Part shown: piece after piece, positions 1 to 12,100 of the stretch | Numbering within the stretch: position 1 is the first letter of the stretch | How the letters are laid out: each line of letters begins with the position of its first letter | Origin: Rotaria macrura | Taxonomy: Eukaryota; Rotifera; Eurotatoria; Philodinida; Philodinidae | Assembly (NCBI GenBank): GCA_900239685.1 | Contig: OENT01000660.1 | Coordinates: forward strand, 23,750 to 87,749 | Length of the DNA stretch: 64,000 nt | Reading direction: 5' to 3' | Notes under the pieces: generated by a model | What the model was told of the DNA's origin: nothing | Databases searched by the model: none | The model's input: only the letters and a program-made list of their open reading frames with translations | Position numbers and translations under genes: made by a program

Positions 1-1
1 A

Positions 2-109
2 AGTAATCTCAATAGTGACGTGTCAACATTAGATCTAGTGACTAATATCCATTTGGACGATATTACGAACGATGAGCCCACCATGAACATCGATGCTAAA
101 AAGAGTTGA
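2..109 (+). CDS. Possible C-terminal end of a gene cut by the window start
   Basis: An open frame runs from the first bases to a TGA at 107-109 and encodes about 35 acidic, Asp/Asn-rich residues ending in DAKKS. There is no start codon at its head, so if real it is the last exon of a gene entering from the left. Composition (Asp, Asn, Thr, Ser) looks coding, but the stretch is too short to assign a family. It could equally be a chance open frame. Confidence 0.4.
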   Translation, partial: SNLNSDVSTLDLVTNIHLDDITNDEPTMNIDAKKS

Positions 110-2144
110 AAACTGAAACATTTTTCGACTATCTCTAATGAAGATTTTCAATAAACTAACTGATTCTATAAATTTTTCTGATCCGATAAACGTATTCATC
201 GAAACATATTCACTATCTTTGACCGTCTTCTATTTAATTCTTACACATCAGTTATACATACCACGTTTCCTTACGGAATATTTTTCAGACAGAAAGTTTT
301 TCTTTCAAGTTATGATTTGATAGATCATGTTCTTGACGTTTACTGAAATCGTACCATCGTATCTGACAAAATATATGTAGAAAATCTATTCAAGAGAACT
401 ATGTTGTCTCTTTTGTTTTTCACTCTTTTATGTGTTTTTTGATGAAGTCAATCATCGAATCAATAGATCTCTTCGAGTAAAACTTCAACATCGTCCGACT
501 ACTTTATATCATCAAATATTGATATCGTCTGTTGATGTTCATATCGACAAGGTTTATACAAATCGAGAATTCTGAAAAAGTATGTTGCCATTCAACAGCG
601 ACGACTGTTGACAGGTTATCGATTAATTTTCCGTTTAGATCATCTTCTATAAGTTAAATCTCGAAACCAATATGGGTCAATCGCATGAATTTGCGTTGTA
701 CATTTTTCGAATGTAATTTGAAAAGTTAGTACACGGGTCTATACTGAATATAGACAAGAAATTATCAGACCAATTGCGATACTCTTGCTCAAGATGAAAC
801 TTGCACAAAATTAAGTAATGCCTTGATACGTCGTTTTTTGATTTCGTTCGTTCTCTCTAGTAATCTATTTTGTATGCATTTTCTATTGCTCTGACACTGT
901 GGCTTGGATGTGGACTATCTCTATGTTTTAGATTTAGATTCTTTTTATCTGTAGTAAAAATGACATCTTTTATCAGAGAAAAAGCCGTCCAATAAATAGA
1001 AATCTTCTTTCTCCTACTGTTAAAAATTGTATATCCTTCATTTTGTTTTGCATTCAAACGATTTCCTTGTCGTGTACGCCTGCTCTTCGGTTATATCGAA
1101 TCAGCATGTGATAGACATTCAACTGATAAAAAATTTTCTTATATCATATATTTCCGAATAGCAACGCTTCGACTTGACTCAAAGTTGCACCTCGTCAACA
1201 AGTTTTTTTTTTTACAAATTATATAATAAAATGTACAGCTTATGTTGAACACAAACGATAAAATGGAGATTGACTAGATAAATGTATAAATATGTTCATA
1301 TGAAAAATTTATCGAATAGATTAATATGTTGGAATAAGAGAGATCAAGATTTGATGTTTGCATATACCGTCGAATACTGTATGTTATTGGTACGGTTGAC
1401 GTACTTGAGATAATAATTAATCATACAATAGTTATTTTCAAACATCCATTGATTCGAAATAATCGAATTTCAAAACGATCAAAAACAAAACAAGAGTATG
1501 ATTTAAAATAAATACAAAACTTTGAGAATCACTTTTTCTATGGAATAAAAGTATTCAACAAATATTTTCATAAGGGTTTTAATGAGAGCTTAAAATAAAA
1601 CATCATAACAACGGCTCCTATCGAGATAAATGTAGGAATATTAGGACTTCTACGATCCCTGTTGTCAAAAGTATGAGGAGATGTCGTTTACCTGTTCTCC
1701 TACTCTTTCCTCGTTTCGAAAATCTATTCGTTAGAAAAGTATTAAATTGAAAAAAAACACATATCACATTTCGTTGTTGATAATATCGAATACGAAAAAG
1801 TCCAACGATGTCTCTTTTCCTATCACTTTGTGTACCCCTATGTCATATCTATAATAGAATTGATATTTGTTTGATTATTCATAAAAGCCATTGTTTAAGA
1901 TTTTACATATTTCTCTCGTTTTACACGCAAATAACAAATCTTACGAATATTATCTAAAAGTGGGAATTTTAAACGTTTTTGTTGAAACAAGTCCAGCCCA
2001 CTGTTTGAAAAGTTATAGGATATTAGCGAATTCATATGCATTGGTGTTAACCGCTCATAATATTCAGATAGTAAATGATTTTAAAATCATATTTTCAACA
2101 TCAACATCATGAAAATTTTCTACACAGAGTAGAATAATATTAGT
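110..2144. other. Non-coding stretch
   Basis: AT-rich sequence with short chance ORFs on both strands, none with recognisable domains or clear splice partners. A candidate 3' splice site (pyrimidine run then ACAG at 2124-2127) near its right edge may belong to the small gene that follows. Confidence 0.5.
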
Positions 2145-2566
2145 ATGAGATTCATGTTAATAGTTCTCAAGGATTTACTAACTATTATAATAACCAATGT
2201 TCATTTCTCATTTGTATGGCACTGCGGCCAAAAGACATTTAGAAACTATGCTAATGATAGAAAGAATTCTAAATTCAAAAAGACTGATGGCCCTCATGTC
2301 TATGAAGATGACAATCTACAAGGAGACGAATTATGTCATTTCGATATTTCTTCATCATTCGAGAAGTAAGTAGATATAGTTAAAAAATAGATGATGACTA
2401 ACTTTTTCAGATATTGAATTCGCAGCTTTCTGATTTCAGAGCAATTTTACAAAGCAAAATTTCATTGTGTGCAAAGAAGAATTCTATGTCAATAAATCTT
2501 ATTGAAGAAAAGATAGACCCATGGAAGTTGGGAAAGTTGAATCACATAAATATTCATGTTTACTAA
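2145..2566 (+). CDS. Hypothetical small two-exon protein (115 aa)
   Basis: Exons 2145-2365 and 2440-2566 join in frame across a GTAAGT...TTTCAG intron of 74 bp and give 115 residues. The N-terminus is hydrophobic (residues 1-25, possibly a signal peptide or anchor). The rest is Lys/Asn/Asp-rich with the string KKTDGPHVYEDDN. A 3' splice-type sequence ends at 2127, 17 bases upstream of the ATG, and an AATAAA poly(A) signal lies at 2582-2587, 15 bases after the stop; both fit a real transcription unit. An alternative acceptor at about 2410 would change the frame. No family is recognised. It could also be the 3' part of a longer gene or a decayed gene. Confidence 0.38.
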
Positions 2567-2810
2567 TACATCAACATATTGAATAAAGTACATATATGTC
2601 ATGCACATGAACATAATTTATTGAGTTACCTGTATATTCTGACAAATAAACATAAAAACAAAGTCACATGAAAAGAAGACGTGTTCTGTGTTACATATAT
2701 CCAAAGAATAATTTTCACTCTTTGTTTGCTTGTAAATATACATATGTACTTAAGAATGATTAATAAAAGGGAAGAAAAAAGAAATTTTCTTTGTTTTTTG
2801 TGCACATCGT

Positions 2811-3605
2811 CTATTCTAATCGTCGTTTTAATTCAATATAATCTAAATAAAGACCATACTTTGCATGTATTCGATCGTCATTTTTTATTGATACATAGAT
2901 ATTACATCGTTCATTACCATGAATTTCAACGATGCCAATCGTTTGATAAAACCATAGATTTGTTTTAGTTAATTCACAATTAAAACAACGATACATAGAT
3001 AAGAAATCATCTTGTGTCCAATTTATATATGCTATTTCACATGGATTTGCTTGTTCAGCAACGGCAACAAATTCTGTATTGCCTAGTATATATGGTAGAT
3101 CAAGTTTCATGCGAAAAATAACATCATATCGTCCAGGAAGCATATTTTTAAATATTGTTTTAATATGTAGCGAATAACAAAATTCAATTGTATCATTTAT
3201 ATAGAGAACTTCACCATTTAGACTCGATGAATCAACTATAGTTACATAATTTCGATTCATATCAAAAGATATCTGTTGAAAATCAGCAAATGATATACAA
3301 TGACGTTTAAGTAATTCCAAATATATTAATTTTGAACGACATGATCGATTAATTCGTGAACGAAATTCATTGTTTTCATCAATTAAAATAGAAGGATTCT
3401 TGACACAGCGACGCCATATGGCCAAGCCAAATTTCGTTCGAATAAGAGACGCCCAAAAATCATTACTAGTGAAAAGTGTATGTAAATGAGTACACGTTTG
3501 ACTAAGACGATCAATATCATTGATATTTAAATAATTACCAATATGAAACCAAAGTGAATCAATAAGATCAGAAGACCAATCGGGTTGTTCTTGTTCTGTG
3601 TTCAT
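2811..3605 (-). CDS. F-box protein with a possible PP2-like C-terminal domain
   Basis: Single-exon gene of 264 residues from the Met at 3605. An in-frame Met at 3629 would add eight residues; the inner start is preferred because the added MIVFIIKR looks unlike a cytosolic N-terminus. Residues about 10-55 have the F-box pattern: an aliphatic-rich helix, LNINDIDRLSQTC, then H-L-LF--NDFWASLI. F-boxes bind Skp1 and bring substrates to SCF ubiquitin ligases. The C-terminal half is beta-rich and ends in GLYLDYIELKRR, resembling the end of PP2/F-box-associated carbohydrate-binding-like domains; this second assignment is tentative. The gene is divergently arranged with SNIP1, about 970 bp away. Confidence 0.7.
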   Translation of the reverse strand: MNTEQEQPDWSSDLIDSLWFHIGNYLNINDIDRLSQTCTHLHTLFTSNDFWASLIRTKFGLAIWRRCVKNPSILIDENNEFRSRINRSCRSKLIYLELLKRHCISFADFQQISFDMNRNYVTIVDSSSLNGEVLYINDTIEFCYSLHIKTIFKNMLPGRYDVIFRMKLDLPYILGNTEFVAVAEQANPCEIAYINWTQDDFLSMYRCFNCELTKTNLWFYQTIGIVEIHGNERCNIYVSIKNDDRIHAKYGLYLDYIELKRRLE

Positions 3606-3629
3606 CCTTTTTATGATAAATACAATCAT

Positions 3630-4574
3630 GATTACTTAGGTAGTGCATATGTTTATGATGATGCCATCGTCTTACCTAATCGAAGCGAACTATTCGATCA
3701 CATTACTTACTCGTTTTCTTTTTACTCTTGTTGAATCAAAAAATGATCGTATGCAAAATGTCTGCTGCTCTTGAAGAGTTAATCACCGTTACATTAAAGA
3801 GAAGTCTGCAGGGTCATAGCAAGGTTTCAGCCTTCATCAACAACGTCGACCGTCGTTGTCCTTAATTTGATGAGAAAAAAGAATGACAATACTTCATGAT
3901 AGTAATGGTACTATTACATACCTTTACCGTATATATGTATTGATAGTAATGATTGTAAACTGAAACAAGATGCAGCAATGTTGAATACGAATATAGAATG
4001 TTTTATGAAAGAAACCAGAAATAGTCTTGAACAACAACAACAAGTAACTATTTCTTTTTTTATGTGTGACCTAGATAATCCTAATTGAATACAAATGATT
4101 TATGTATGTTGTACAATCAATTTTTATGTTTTATTTCAATGAAAAAAAAAAGAAAAGAAAAGATCCATGCTCAAGTAGTACGTAATCTTCGTTTCTTTCT
4201 CAATAGAAAACGAAGTTCAATGTCATGTTATATCGTATATTGGTTCTATTGAAAATTGCTGTTAACTAATAATGACGATAGGATATTTATTCTTAATCCA
4301 TAGTTATTTAGTGTACTTGATGAAAGATTATAATAGTGTCTCAAGACTTTTCATTGTACTCCCGATGCACATTTGCGTGGTAATTCATTGCTCTTTCATT
4401 CGTATGAATAGATGTTTCGTATGAGAACGCCATCTATGCAGCCTGTTGGTATGAATAGGTCGACGATCTGAACGAATCCGACAATAACAAAGGAAAATAA
4501 GCCAGTTTCATCATCATACGTACACCATTACTACTATTGTCTATCATTGAGTTTTGAAATATTTAAAATAGATT
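3630..4574. other. Intergenic region between divergent genes
   Basis: Lies between the start of the F-box gene (-) and SNIP1 (+) and probably contains both promoters. No TATA-type or other element could be singled out. A poly-A/GA run lies near 4140-4160. Confidence 0.5.
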
Positions 4575-5942
4575 ATGGGTCGTTCCCCTAAAGCAAGTTC
4601 ACATCGTAGTTCTAGTTCAAGTCACAAGAATAAAAATCGAAGACATTCATCGTCATCTTCGGGTTCGGATCATGATCATAGGCACGATCAAAAACGACCT
4701 CGAGAACAATATCGTCATGATGTAAACTCACGTTCAAGTAAATATTTTCAATAAAAATTGAATTAATATGTCTTATTCGACATATTTAGATGTTTGCATC
4801 AAACAAGAAGTTACAACTAATGATGATGCATCTCGTCATCGACAACGTAAACCATATGAATCTTCTGGAACACAACATCACAATTCACGTGGAAGACAAG
4901 AAAAAAAGTATGAGTGGGGAAAACAGATGGAAAAAGATAAACCAAAAGAAGCTCCTGTTGAAGTCGAAAAACCAAACTTTGGTCTATCCGGTGCTTTACT
5001 CAAAGATACAAACACTTATAAAGGTGTCGTTATTAAATATAGTGAGCCTGTTGAAGCTCGAAAACCAAAACGGCGATGGCGCTTTTATGTTTTCAAAGGC
5101 GATCAGGTTAGTGTTTAAATCGATGAATGAATTAATTCTGTTTTTTTTTTCGAGAATGAAAAATGAAATTGAAATTCTTTTTCTTCGTGCATCTGAATAA
5201 TAGACATACATTAACTAAAATATAGGAAAATATTCTAAAAAGATCATCTTTCATTGAGCACGTATCTAAAAGTCATGATCTTTTTGATAGACATGCTATG
5301 TTAAAAGACGAACATTTGTTTCAATTGAAATTTTCTGATTAGAATATTCGTTGAGTATCTAAATGCAAACGTTCATTAAAATGTGATCGATATACGTTAG
5401 TTGACACAATGTCATATGAAATCAATGGAGTTCTCTGTTGAGACTAAAACGAAAAACAAATCCAGTTGATCTTCCGTTGATAATCAAAACATATTTCTTT
5501 TTTTTGTAGAGGACGTTTATTATATTGTCTATCTTCATAGGAATTACCAATGTATCAAATTCATCGACAATCAGCATACTTAATTGGTCGTGAACGTGGT
5601 ATTTGTGATTTGCCAGTCGATCATCCGTCTTGTTCAAAACAACATGCTGTTTTACAATATCGTTTGATGGATTATAAACGTGATGATGGCTCAATGAGTC
5701 GTCGTGTTATTCCTTACATCATTGATTTAGGTTCAGCTAATGGTACATTTCTTAATAATCAAAAGATTGAACCACAACGTTATTATGAATTACGTGAAAA
5801 TGATGTTATCAAATTTGGTTTTAGTACAAGAGAATATGTTCTACTACATGAAGATTCAGCAAATAAGATTGAACTAGTTGGTGGCTATGAAGATGAAGGT
5901 GTAGAAATAAAACAAGAACCACAGGATGTTCCGGCAAAATGA
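4575..5942 (+). CDS. SNIP1: SNIP1, FHA-domain nuclear protein
   Basis: Three exons, 4575-4737, 4790-5106 and 5541-5942, join in frame (phases 1, 0) to give 293 residues. The N-terminus is an Arg/Ser/His-rich low-complexity region (residues 1-55). This is followed by the conserved linker with NFGLSGALL (around residue 125), and a basic stretch leading into a complete FHA domain at about residues 170-260. The FHA has the phosphothreonine-binding hallmarks: LIGR, then HPSCSKQHA, then DLGSANGTFLN, and ends in EYVLLHE, closely matching SNIP1 of animals. SNIP1 works in the nucleus with splicing/transcription complexes and in microRNA processing. The second intron is 434 bp. SNIP1 is the first gene of a tight same-strand cluster with the microprotein and XPB. 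Confidence 0.93.
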
Positions 5943-6009
5943 CTTGTCTATTGTGTTGCTTTTGTTCTTGAGAGAAAAAGATTAATGAGATTTTGTATAT
6001 ATATATATT

Positions 6010-6041
6010 CTTTCTTTCTTTCTTTCTCTATCTAATTTCAG
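6010..6041 (+). promoter_or_regulatory. Candidate trans-splice acceptor in the SNIP1-microprotein gap
   Basis: A pyrimidine tract made of TTTC repeats followed by CTAATTTCAG (AG at 6040-6041) lies 13 bases before the microprotein ATG and 98 bases after the SNIP1 stop, with no matching donor and no room for a separate promoter. An AATAAA (6046-6051) overlaps its downstream edge. This is the layout of intercistronic regions in spliced-leader operons. It could instead be the acceptor of an intron in a 5' UTR that begins inside SNIP1. Confidence 0.5.
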
Positions 6042-6054
6042 ATATAATAAACTG

Positions 6055-6192
6055 ATGAAACATGATAAACAACAATTAAAATCTTCATCTCCATTGAGTA
6101 CATACGATATAATTCTTGGTGTTATCATAATATTTGTAGCAGTTGCATACGGATTACTAAATATTTATCTTTATAGCCAGATTTCAGTATAA
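6055..6192 (+). CDS. 45-aa single-pass membrane microprotein upstream of XPB
   Basis: Open frame of 45 codons. It has a polar head of about 14 residues rich in Lys, Gln and Ser, then STYD, then a strongly hydrophobic segment (residues about 19-40: IILGVIIIFVAVAYGLLNIY) typical of one membrane span, and a short tail. Its ATG is the first one after a strong 3' splice-type signal (6040-6041), and its stop is only 6 bases before the XPB start, so one mRNA would carry both. Such a continuous, well-formed span with a clean start makes chance less likely, but it is short and matches no micropeptide family I recognise. It may be a small integral membrane protein, or an upstream ORF that tunes XPB translation. 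Confidence 0.5.
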   Translation: MKHDKQQLKSSSPLSTYDIILGVIIIFVAVAYGLLNIYLYSQISV

Positions 6193-6198
6193 AAACCC

Positions 6199-9100
6199 AT
6201 GAATAAACGAACTGCATCTAAAGATCCAGCCGGACGTGTATCTAAACTATTGAAAAGTATCGATAATAATGATTATCTTGATGATGATGAAACTAATGAC
6301 GGTAGTATAATAATTTTTTGAACGATGTTTCATTCATAATACCTGTTGGTTGATTGTTAATAGAAGCATTCATTCCAAAAGCAGCATCTCGACGTTTAGA
6401 AGATTCGGTTGATGTTGAAGATGATGATTTATATCGACCATCTACAACAGGAGCAACTAGCCTTGGTGTGAAGGATTACACTTCGGAAATGGAATTAAAA
6501 TCTGATCATGAAAGTCGCCCATTATGGGTTACACCAGGTAGATTATTTTATTGAATAATGTCTTTTTCTTATTACATATTTCTTTTTAGATGGTCATATT
6601 TTTCTCGAGTCATTTTCATCAGTGTATAGACATGCTCATGATTTTCTAATTGCCATCGCTGAAGTATGTATGAAACAAATAGAACGATTGTATAGGGAAA
6701 TATGTGAGTGTTAGTCAATGAATGTAACGTTCGTTATTTAAGGTGGGATGTGTAGGGAGCTATGAATGTACTCAGGGTCAAACGTTGTATTCTGTTTTTC
6801 ATATTCTAATGTGTTGTAACAAGTGTTCGAAGTGCTTTTTACATATATGAAATTAGGAATGTAAAAGGTTCAGCATGAACCTTTGTTTTCGACCATGTCT
6901 ATAATATAAGAATGAATTATGTTTCTATACTTTTACGAATAACTTTGCTATTTCAAACAGATTTTTAGTAATGTTTGATGGTCTAGAAAACTCTCCGAAC
7001 AATTTTGTTCCCAGTTAGATAAGTGAAAGATTTATTTCTTTGTGAGAACTCAATTGTATTTTCATAGATCTTAAAATGATCTATGATAACACTAACTATC
7101 TTGCCTATTTCTAATAAAATTCGCATTTTGTAGCCAGGATACTTACCCTACAACACATGTCTTTTATTATAGCATGATGTAGAGAAACTGCACTGTATTG
7201 ATGTTCAACTAATTTAGAGCGTTACATATTGAGAAAGATTGATATTGAATGTTACTCGAATTTATCATAGGGTTATTAGGCATGCCTGAGTCATGTCGAT
7301 AAATTTGAAGACGACAAGGTGGTAGCCCTATATATATATATATATATTGCTTTTATTCTTTCCTTTCGTCTATATTGTAGATGTGAATCATTAGCAGTTG
7401 TTTGTATAATGATATCCTTAATATTCGTATGAGCACTGACATTGCAACTACGATTTTCACATTTACGAATATTTAATTGTAAATGTTTTTTTTCTGCTTG
7501 TCCCCTTAGCGAACGCGACATTTTATTGATTAAGTTTTTCAAAAAATGTTTTTTTTTTCAATACAGACAAATCTAAACATTTTCAGATGCAGATTTTTGC
7601 TTAGGTTACGTGTTTGAACATTTGTCTTTAAAATAATTGGGTTTTAGTATCGAAGAAGAGCAGATTTTATAATTTACAAAAAATGAAGAATGACGTAACA
7701 TTCGTTGCAGAATTTGATTCTCTTCAATACGGCTTTTTTACTTTTTGTTTTCATTCCTCAGTGGAACTTCTAAGTTCTTGTATAGATAATAATCAATACA
7801 TATGGAAATAAACTATTTCTAAGCACATTAACTGCCTCAAGTTGATCCACCGAAAACGGTAGCATACCGTTAGATGATGATGAAACATTCCTACAAGTCT
7901 AAAACTTTAGATAAACTGAATCATTCTTGCAGCATGAATAGAGTATGACAAGTTGCATCGAATAGTGCTTGAACGACCTTATGAACTCTCAGAACATTAG
8001 AGATAATAATGAGTCCAAAACGTAGCAGCGTTATGGTTCGACAAGCCGTTTCACTGGCATAACAAATTTATTTTTAACTAACAAATAATGGTTTCGTTTT
8101 ACTCCTTATAATAAGTGATATTGTACTGGCCATCATACGTCGCTATATGGAAGTATGAATGATTGTAAAGAATTAGATATTCTTGGCTGATACGATTGTC
8201 CTTTTATTAGCAACGATTCTGATAGTTAGATTTGATTAGCTTAAGGTCTATTTTTTATGACTGTTCTGTTAATTTCTAAAGGAATTTTTGTTTATTGTAC
8301 ATCCTATTCTTATGATTAACAGTTGTACCTCACTATTTGTCAGCTCGCCCAATTTTCACAACTTTATATTCTACTGAGATTTCATTCTTAGCATCTGCGA
8401 ACTTGTCGACATGTTTCCTCTCTGCATTATTCAGTACATTCGATTATTAAACCACATTCTCGTTGTGTTCTATTCATGCTTACATTTCAAGAAGTATAGA
8501 CTGTCGTTGAATAATTACTATCCACGAAATTATTCTCTTTTGTCTACTTGCAATTTTGAATTCGATGCATTGTCAAAGATTTTATCTATGTTTTCATTGT
8601 TCTAGCCTGTTTGTCGACCAGAATATATTCATGAATATAAATTATCAGCCTATTCCCTTTATGCTGCTGTATCTGTTGGTTTGCAAACAAAAGATATCAT
8701 TGAATATTTACAACGACTAAGTAAAACATCCATACCCAGTGGTATCATCGAATTTATTCGAGTAAATAATTTCATTCACAATTTAATATCGATGGATAAA
8801 TAAATCTATGTTATTTATCAACTTTTAGTTATGTACAATAAGTTATGCTAAAGTAAAATTAGTATTGAAACATAATCGATATTTTGTTGAAAGTGCTTTT
8901 CCTGTAAGTTTTGTTTATGTAGTTTTCCTTTTTCTTTTTCTAAACGTATGTTTGTGATTAGGAAATTTTGAAAAATATTCTTAAAGATCCACAAGTTCAA
9001 GAATGTCGATTAGATACAAGTAGCAATGCAATGGATGCAACTTTGTCAACAGAGGTTTGAAAAAAAAAGATTCTAATAAATACACGATCATCAGAGTTGA

Positions 9101-12100
9101 GTCTTCTCTTTTGAAACATGATGTTTACGCAGAGCGGGCCTGAATCAGCCAACATTGCGGAGGCGGGACGATGAGGTTTTTAGGAGGGTGTTAAAAATAA
9201 TTCGAAAAGAACGCAAGAAAAATAGTCATGTTTGGATTGGAGGGGCTTTCATTTCCCCCTGAATTGGGTCTGCCCTGTGTTCACGTTTCAAAAAAAATTG
9301 AAGACCATCGTATAAAGAAGAATTTCTTTTACTTTTATCTACTCTTCAGAAATCTCGAATCGTTATTCCTGGCATAGCACCGTCAACTGCCGGTACAACA
9401 AATGATACACCAACAGCAGCAAGTGAACAAGTACCGGACGATATTCGACGTTTATATGAAAAAATTGATCGAGATGAAGAAGATATTGAAGATTTAAAAA
9501 TTGTTTCATTTGAAGTTATTCAAAGTAAAATTGAACTTCTTCGAAAACGGTAATCACTTGTTCTTTGTTTCGAAAATTATATTTCTCGTGTTTTATTCGC
9601 ATGATACATATATAGATGTCAAGAGTTAGAACATCCACTACTTGAAGAATATGATTTTCGTCATGATACAATGTTGAAAAATCTAAATATTGAGCTTCGA
9701 CCAAATGCTATTTTACGACCTTATCAAGAAAAGAGTTTGAGAAAAATGTTTGGCAATGGTATAAGCGATCTAAACCGAAATCACATAGACAAGTAATGAA
9801 TGTATTTTCTAGGACGTGCACGATCTGGTTTAATTGTTCTACCGTGTGGTATGGATTCGAAAGAAAGAATATCATAATCGTAAATAGAGAATGTGTTTGT
9901 TTTTAGGTGCCGGAAAATCTTTAGTTGGTGTAACAGCAGCGTGTACGATAAATAAAAGTTGTTTAGTACTTTGCAATTCAAATGTATCTGTTCAACAATG
10001 GAAACAACAATTTAAAATGTGGTCAACAGCCGATGATTCTAAAGTGAAATTATTTACATCAGATGATAAAGACAAGCCAAATGGTAATCAACATCCAGAG
10101 CGTATTTTCTATCATCATTGATGGAAAAGAAATTTTTCAGACATTACTCTACGTTAAGTTTTTAATGTATGAAGAATGAGCTATGCGATGACATTTAAAT
10201 TTATACTTGATTGAGGATATCTAACCACTCTCGGAGATGAAAAGAAAAGTTTTTTGTCCTCGATCAATCTTTCACGAAAAAAATTTAATTCTTTACGCAA
10301 AATGAGCGTTTGTAGATGAGAAAGTACTGTTTCACCGTTTCTATGACATTGAAAGCGATTTCAAATAAAAATTTTATTCATCTATACTATAGCGCTGGAC
10401 AATAGTTTAGGACTCTTTTTTCTAGTCGATTTCTCGAATGATAAGCAATAAAGATCCGATTTAAAACGTGATATACATAGTATGAATGAAGGGCTATAAG
10501 ATGCAGTATGGAAGTTGACTAGATCTTCTAACTGGGGTTTTTTTAAAATTAAAAAAGATTTTTAGGTGAAAAATGTTGTTTGGTTTTTAGTATTTTGCTG
10601 TTTTTAACCGAAAAGTTTTCGCTAAAATAGATGAAACCTTGATGCTTCGATAGAGAATTTCACGAGCTGTCCACTGCTAAAATGATTTTGGACTTTACAC
10701 TCTATTTTGGCCACCTAAAGTCCGTTTTATTGAATTCGGCAGCAAAAACTCGAACAAGAGCTATTTACTCCGTTAAATTAAATCCTATCTCAATGTATTA
10801 TACACCAAAAGGAAGAGCATAAAAACCTAGACAAGTTGAAGTATTTCAAATTTAAAAATAATCAGATTTTCATAGATCTTTCTGAAAGAAAAGGTTTTAG
10901 CAAAACTGGCCAGCCTTGATTTTTTAAAACTTTCGTTACGAAAACTAAGTTTTTTATTTTTAAAACTAGTTAGATAAATAGAGCACAAAGTTCTACACAA
11001 GAATATGTCTTTCTTGGTTTCGTTCATCGTCACATCTTAAAGTTCTAAAATCAAAAACTTTCAGTTCATTTGGAAAAATGTCACTTTTTGTCAGTGTATT
11101 TCACTCTCAAAAGTATTTTACTTGTAACTTCACGTAGAAAAGCCCTAAAAGTTTAAGAAACGTCTGAATTTGCTCAGCGTAAAATAGGTTACCGTATTTC
11201 TAAATAAAGTAAAACATTACCGAAATTATTAGTAAAGAAATACGTTGCGAAAAAGCGACATCTTTCGAAATGAGAAACTTTTGTTTTCGTTCCGATTCTC
11301 TGAGATCCGACTATGAACCGAAGCGAAAAAGACATATTCTTACACTAGTTTCAAAGATGAAGAAAATTGTGTTTTGCAGTGAAATTTTCGAAAAACCAAA
11401 GGGTAGTAGTTTTTACAAAAAATTTTTCTATGAAAACATACAAGAAAACGTGATTATTTTGCAACTTAAATACATAATCTTATGCTGTTTTTCACACTCT
11501 TTCTTTTGGTGTATGACACATTTAGATAGAGTGTTGCTTGATGGAGTTACCTGCTGTTGTTAGGGGTTTTACGGAGGTTTTCAGTAAAACGTTGTTTAAG
11601 GAACAAAAATGGAGTTTAAAAAGTAAATGTCATTCCAGCAATGGACAGCTTGAAAAATTCCCTATTGATCAACTGGCGTTTGAATTTTTTGGTGAAAATC
11701 TGTTGGTTGGTTAGGAAAACCGAAGTACAAAACATGAAAATAACCGCTTTTTCGTGCAAAAATCTTGTGTTAGTTTTTGAAAAAATTGTACGAAAAGATC
11801 TAGTCAACTCCCATAGTGCATCTTATAGCCCGTCATTCATACTATGCATGTCACCTTTTAAATCGGATCTTAATCGCTTATCATTCGAGAAATCGACTAG
11901 AAAAAAAAAGTCCTAAACTTTTGTCCAGCGCTGTAGTCACTATTTCAGAATGGCATTATGTTTTTTGTAGGGAAAACTATCACTTTGGTAGTTTTTCTAA
12001 AGGTGGTCGCAAACTTTGCCCAATTAAAAAGAAAACCAAGGATTCTATTAGGTCGGCATTGTCTAAACAGAAGAGGGTTACGTTTTTGACACAATAGTTT

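Noticed and set aside
11270..12097. Several overlapping ORFs of 63-97 aa in XPB intron 10
   Set aside because: They lie in or run out of the palindromic element, show no domain, and appear on both strands as a consequence of the inverted repeat.
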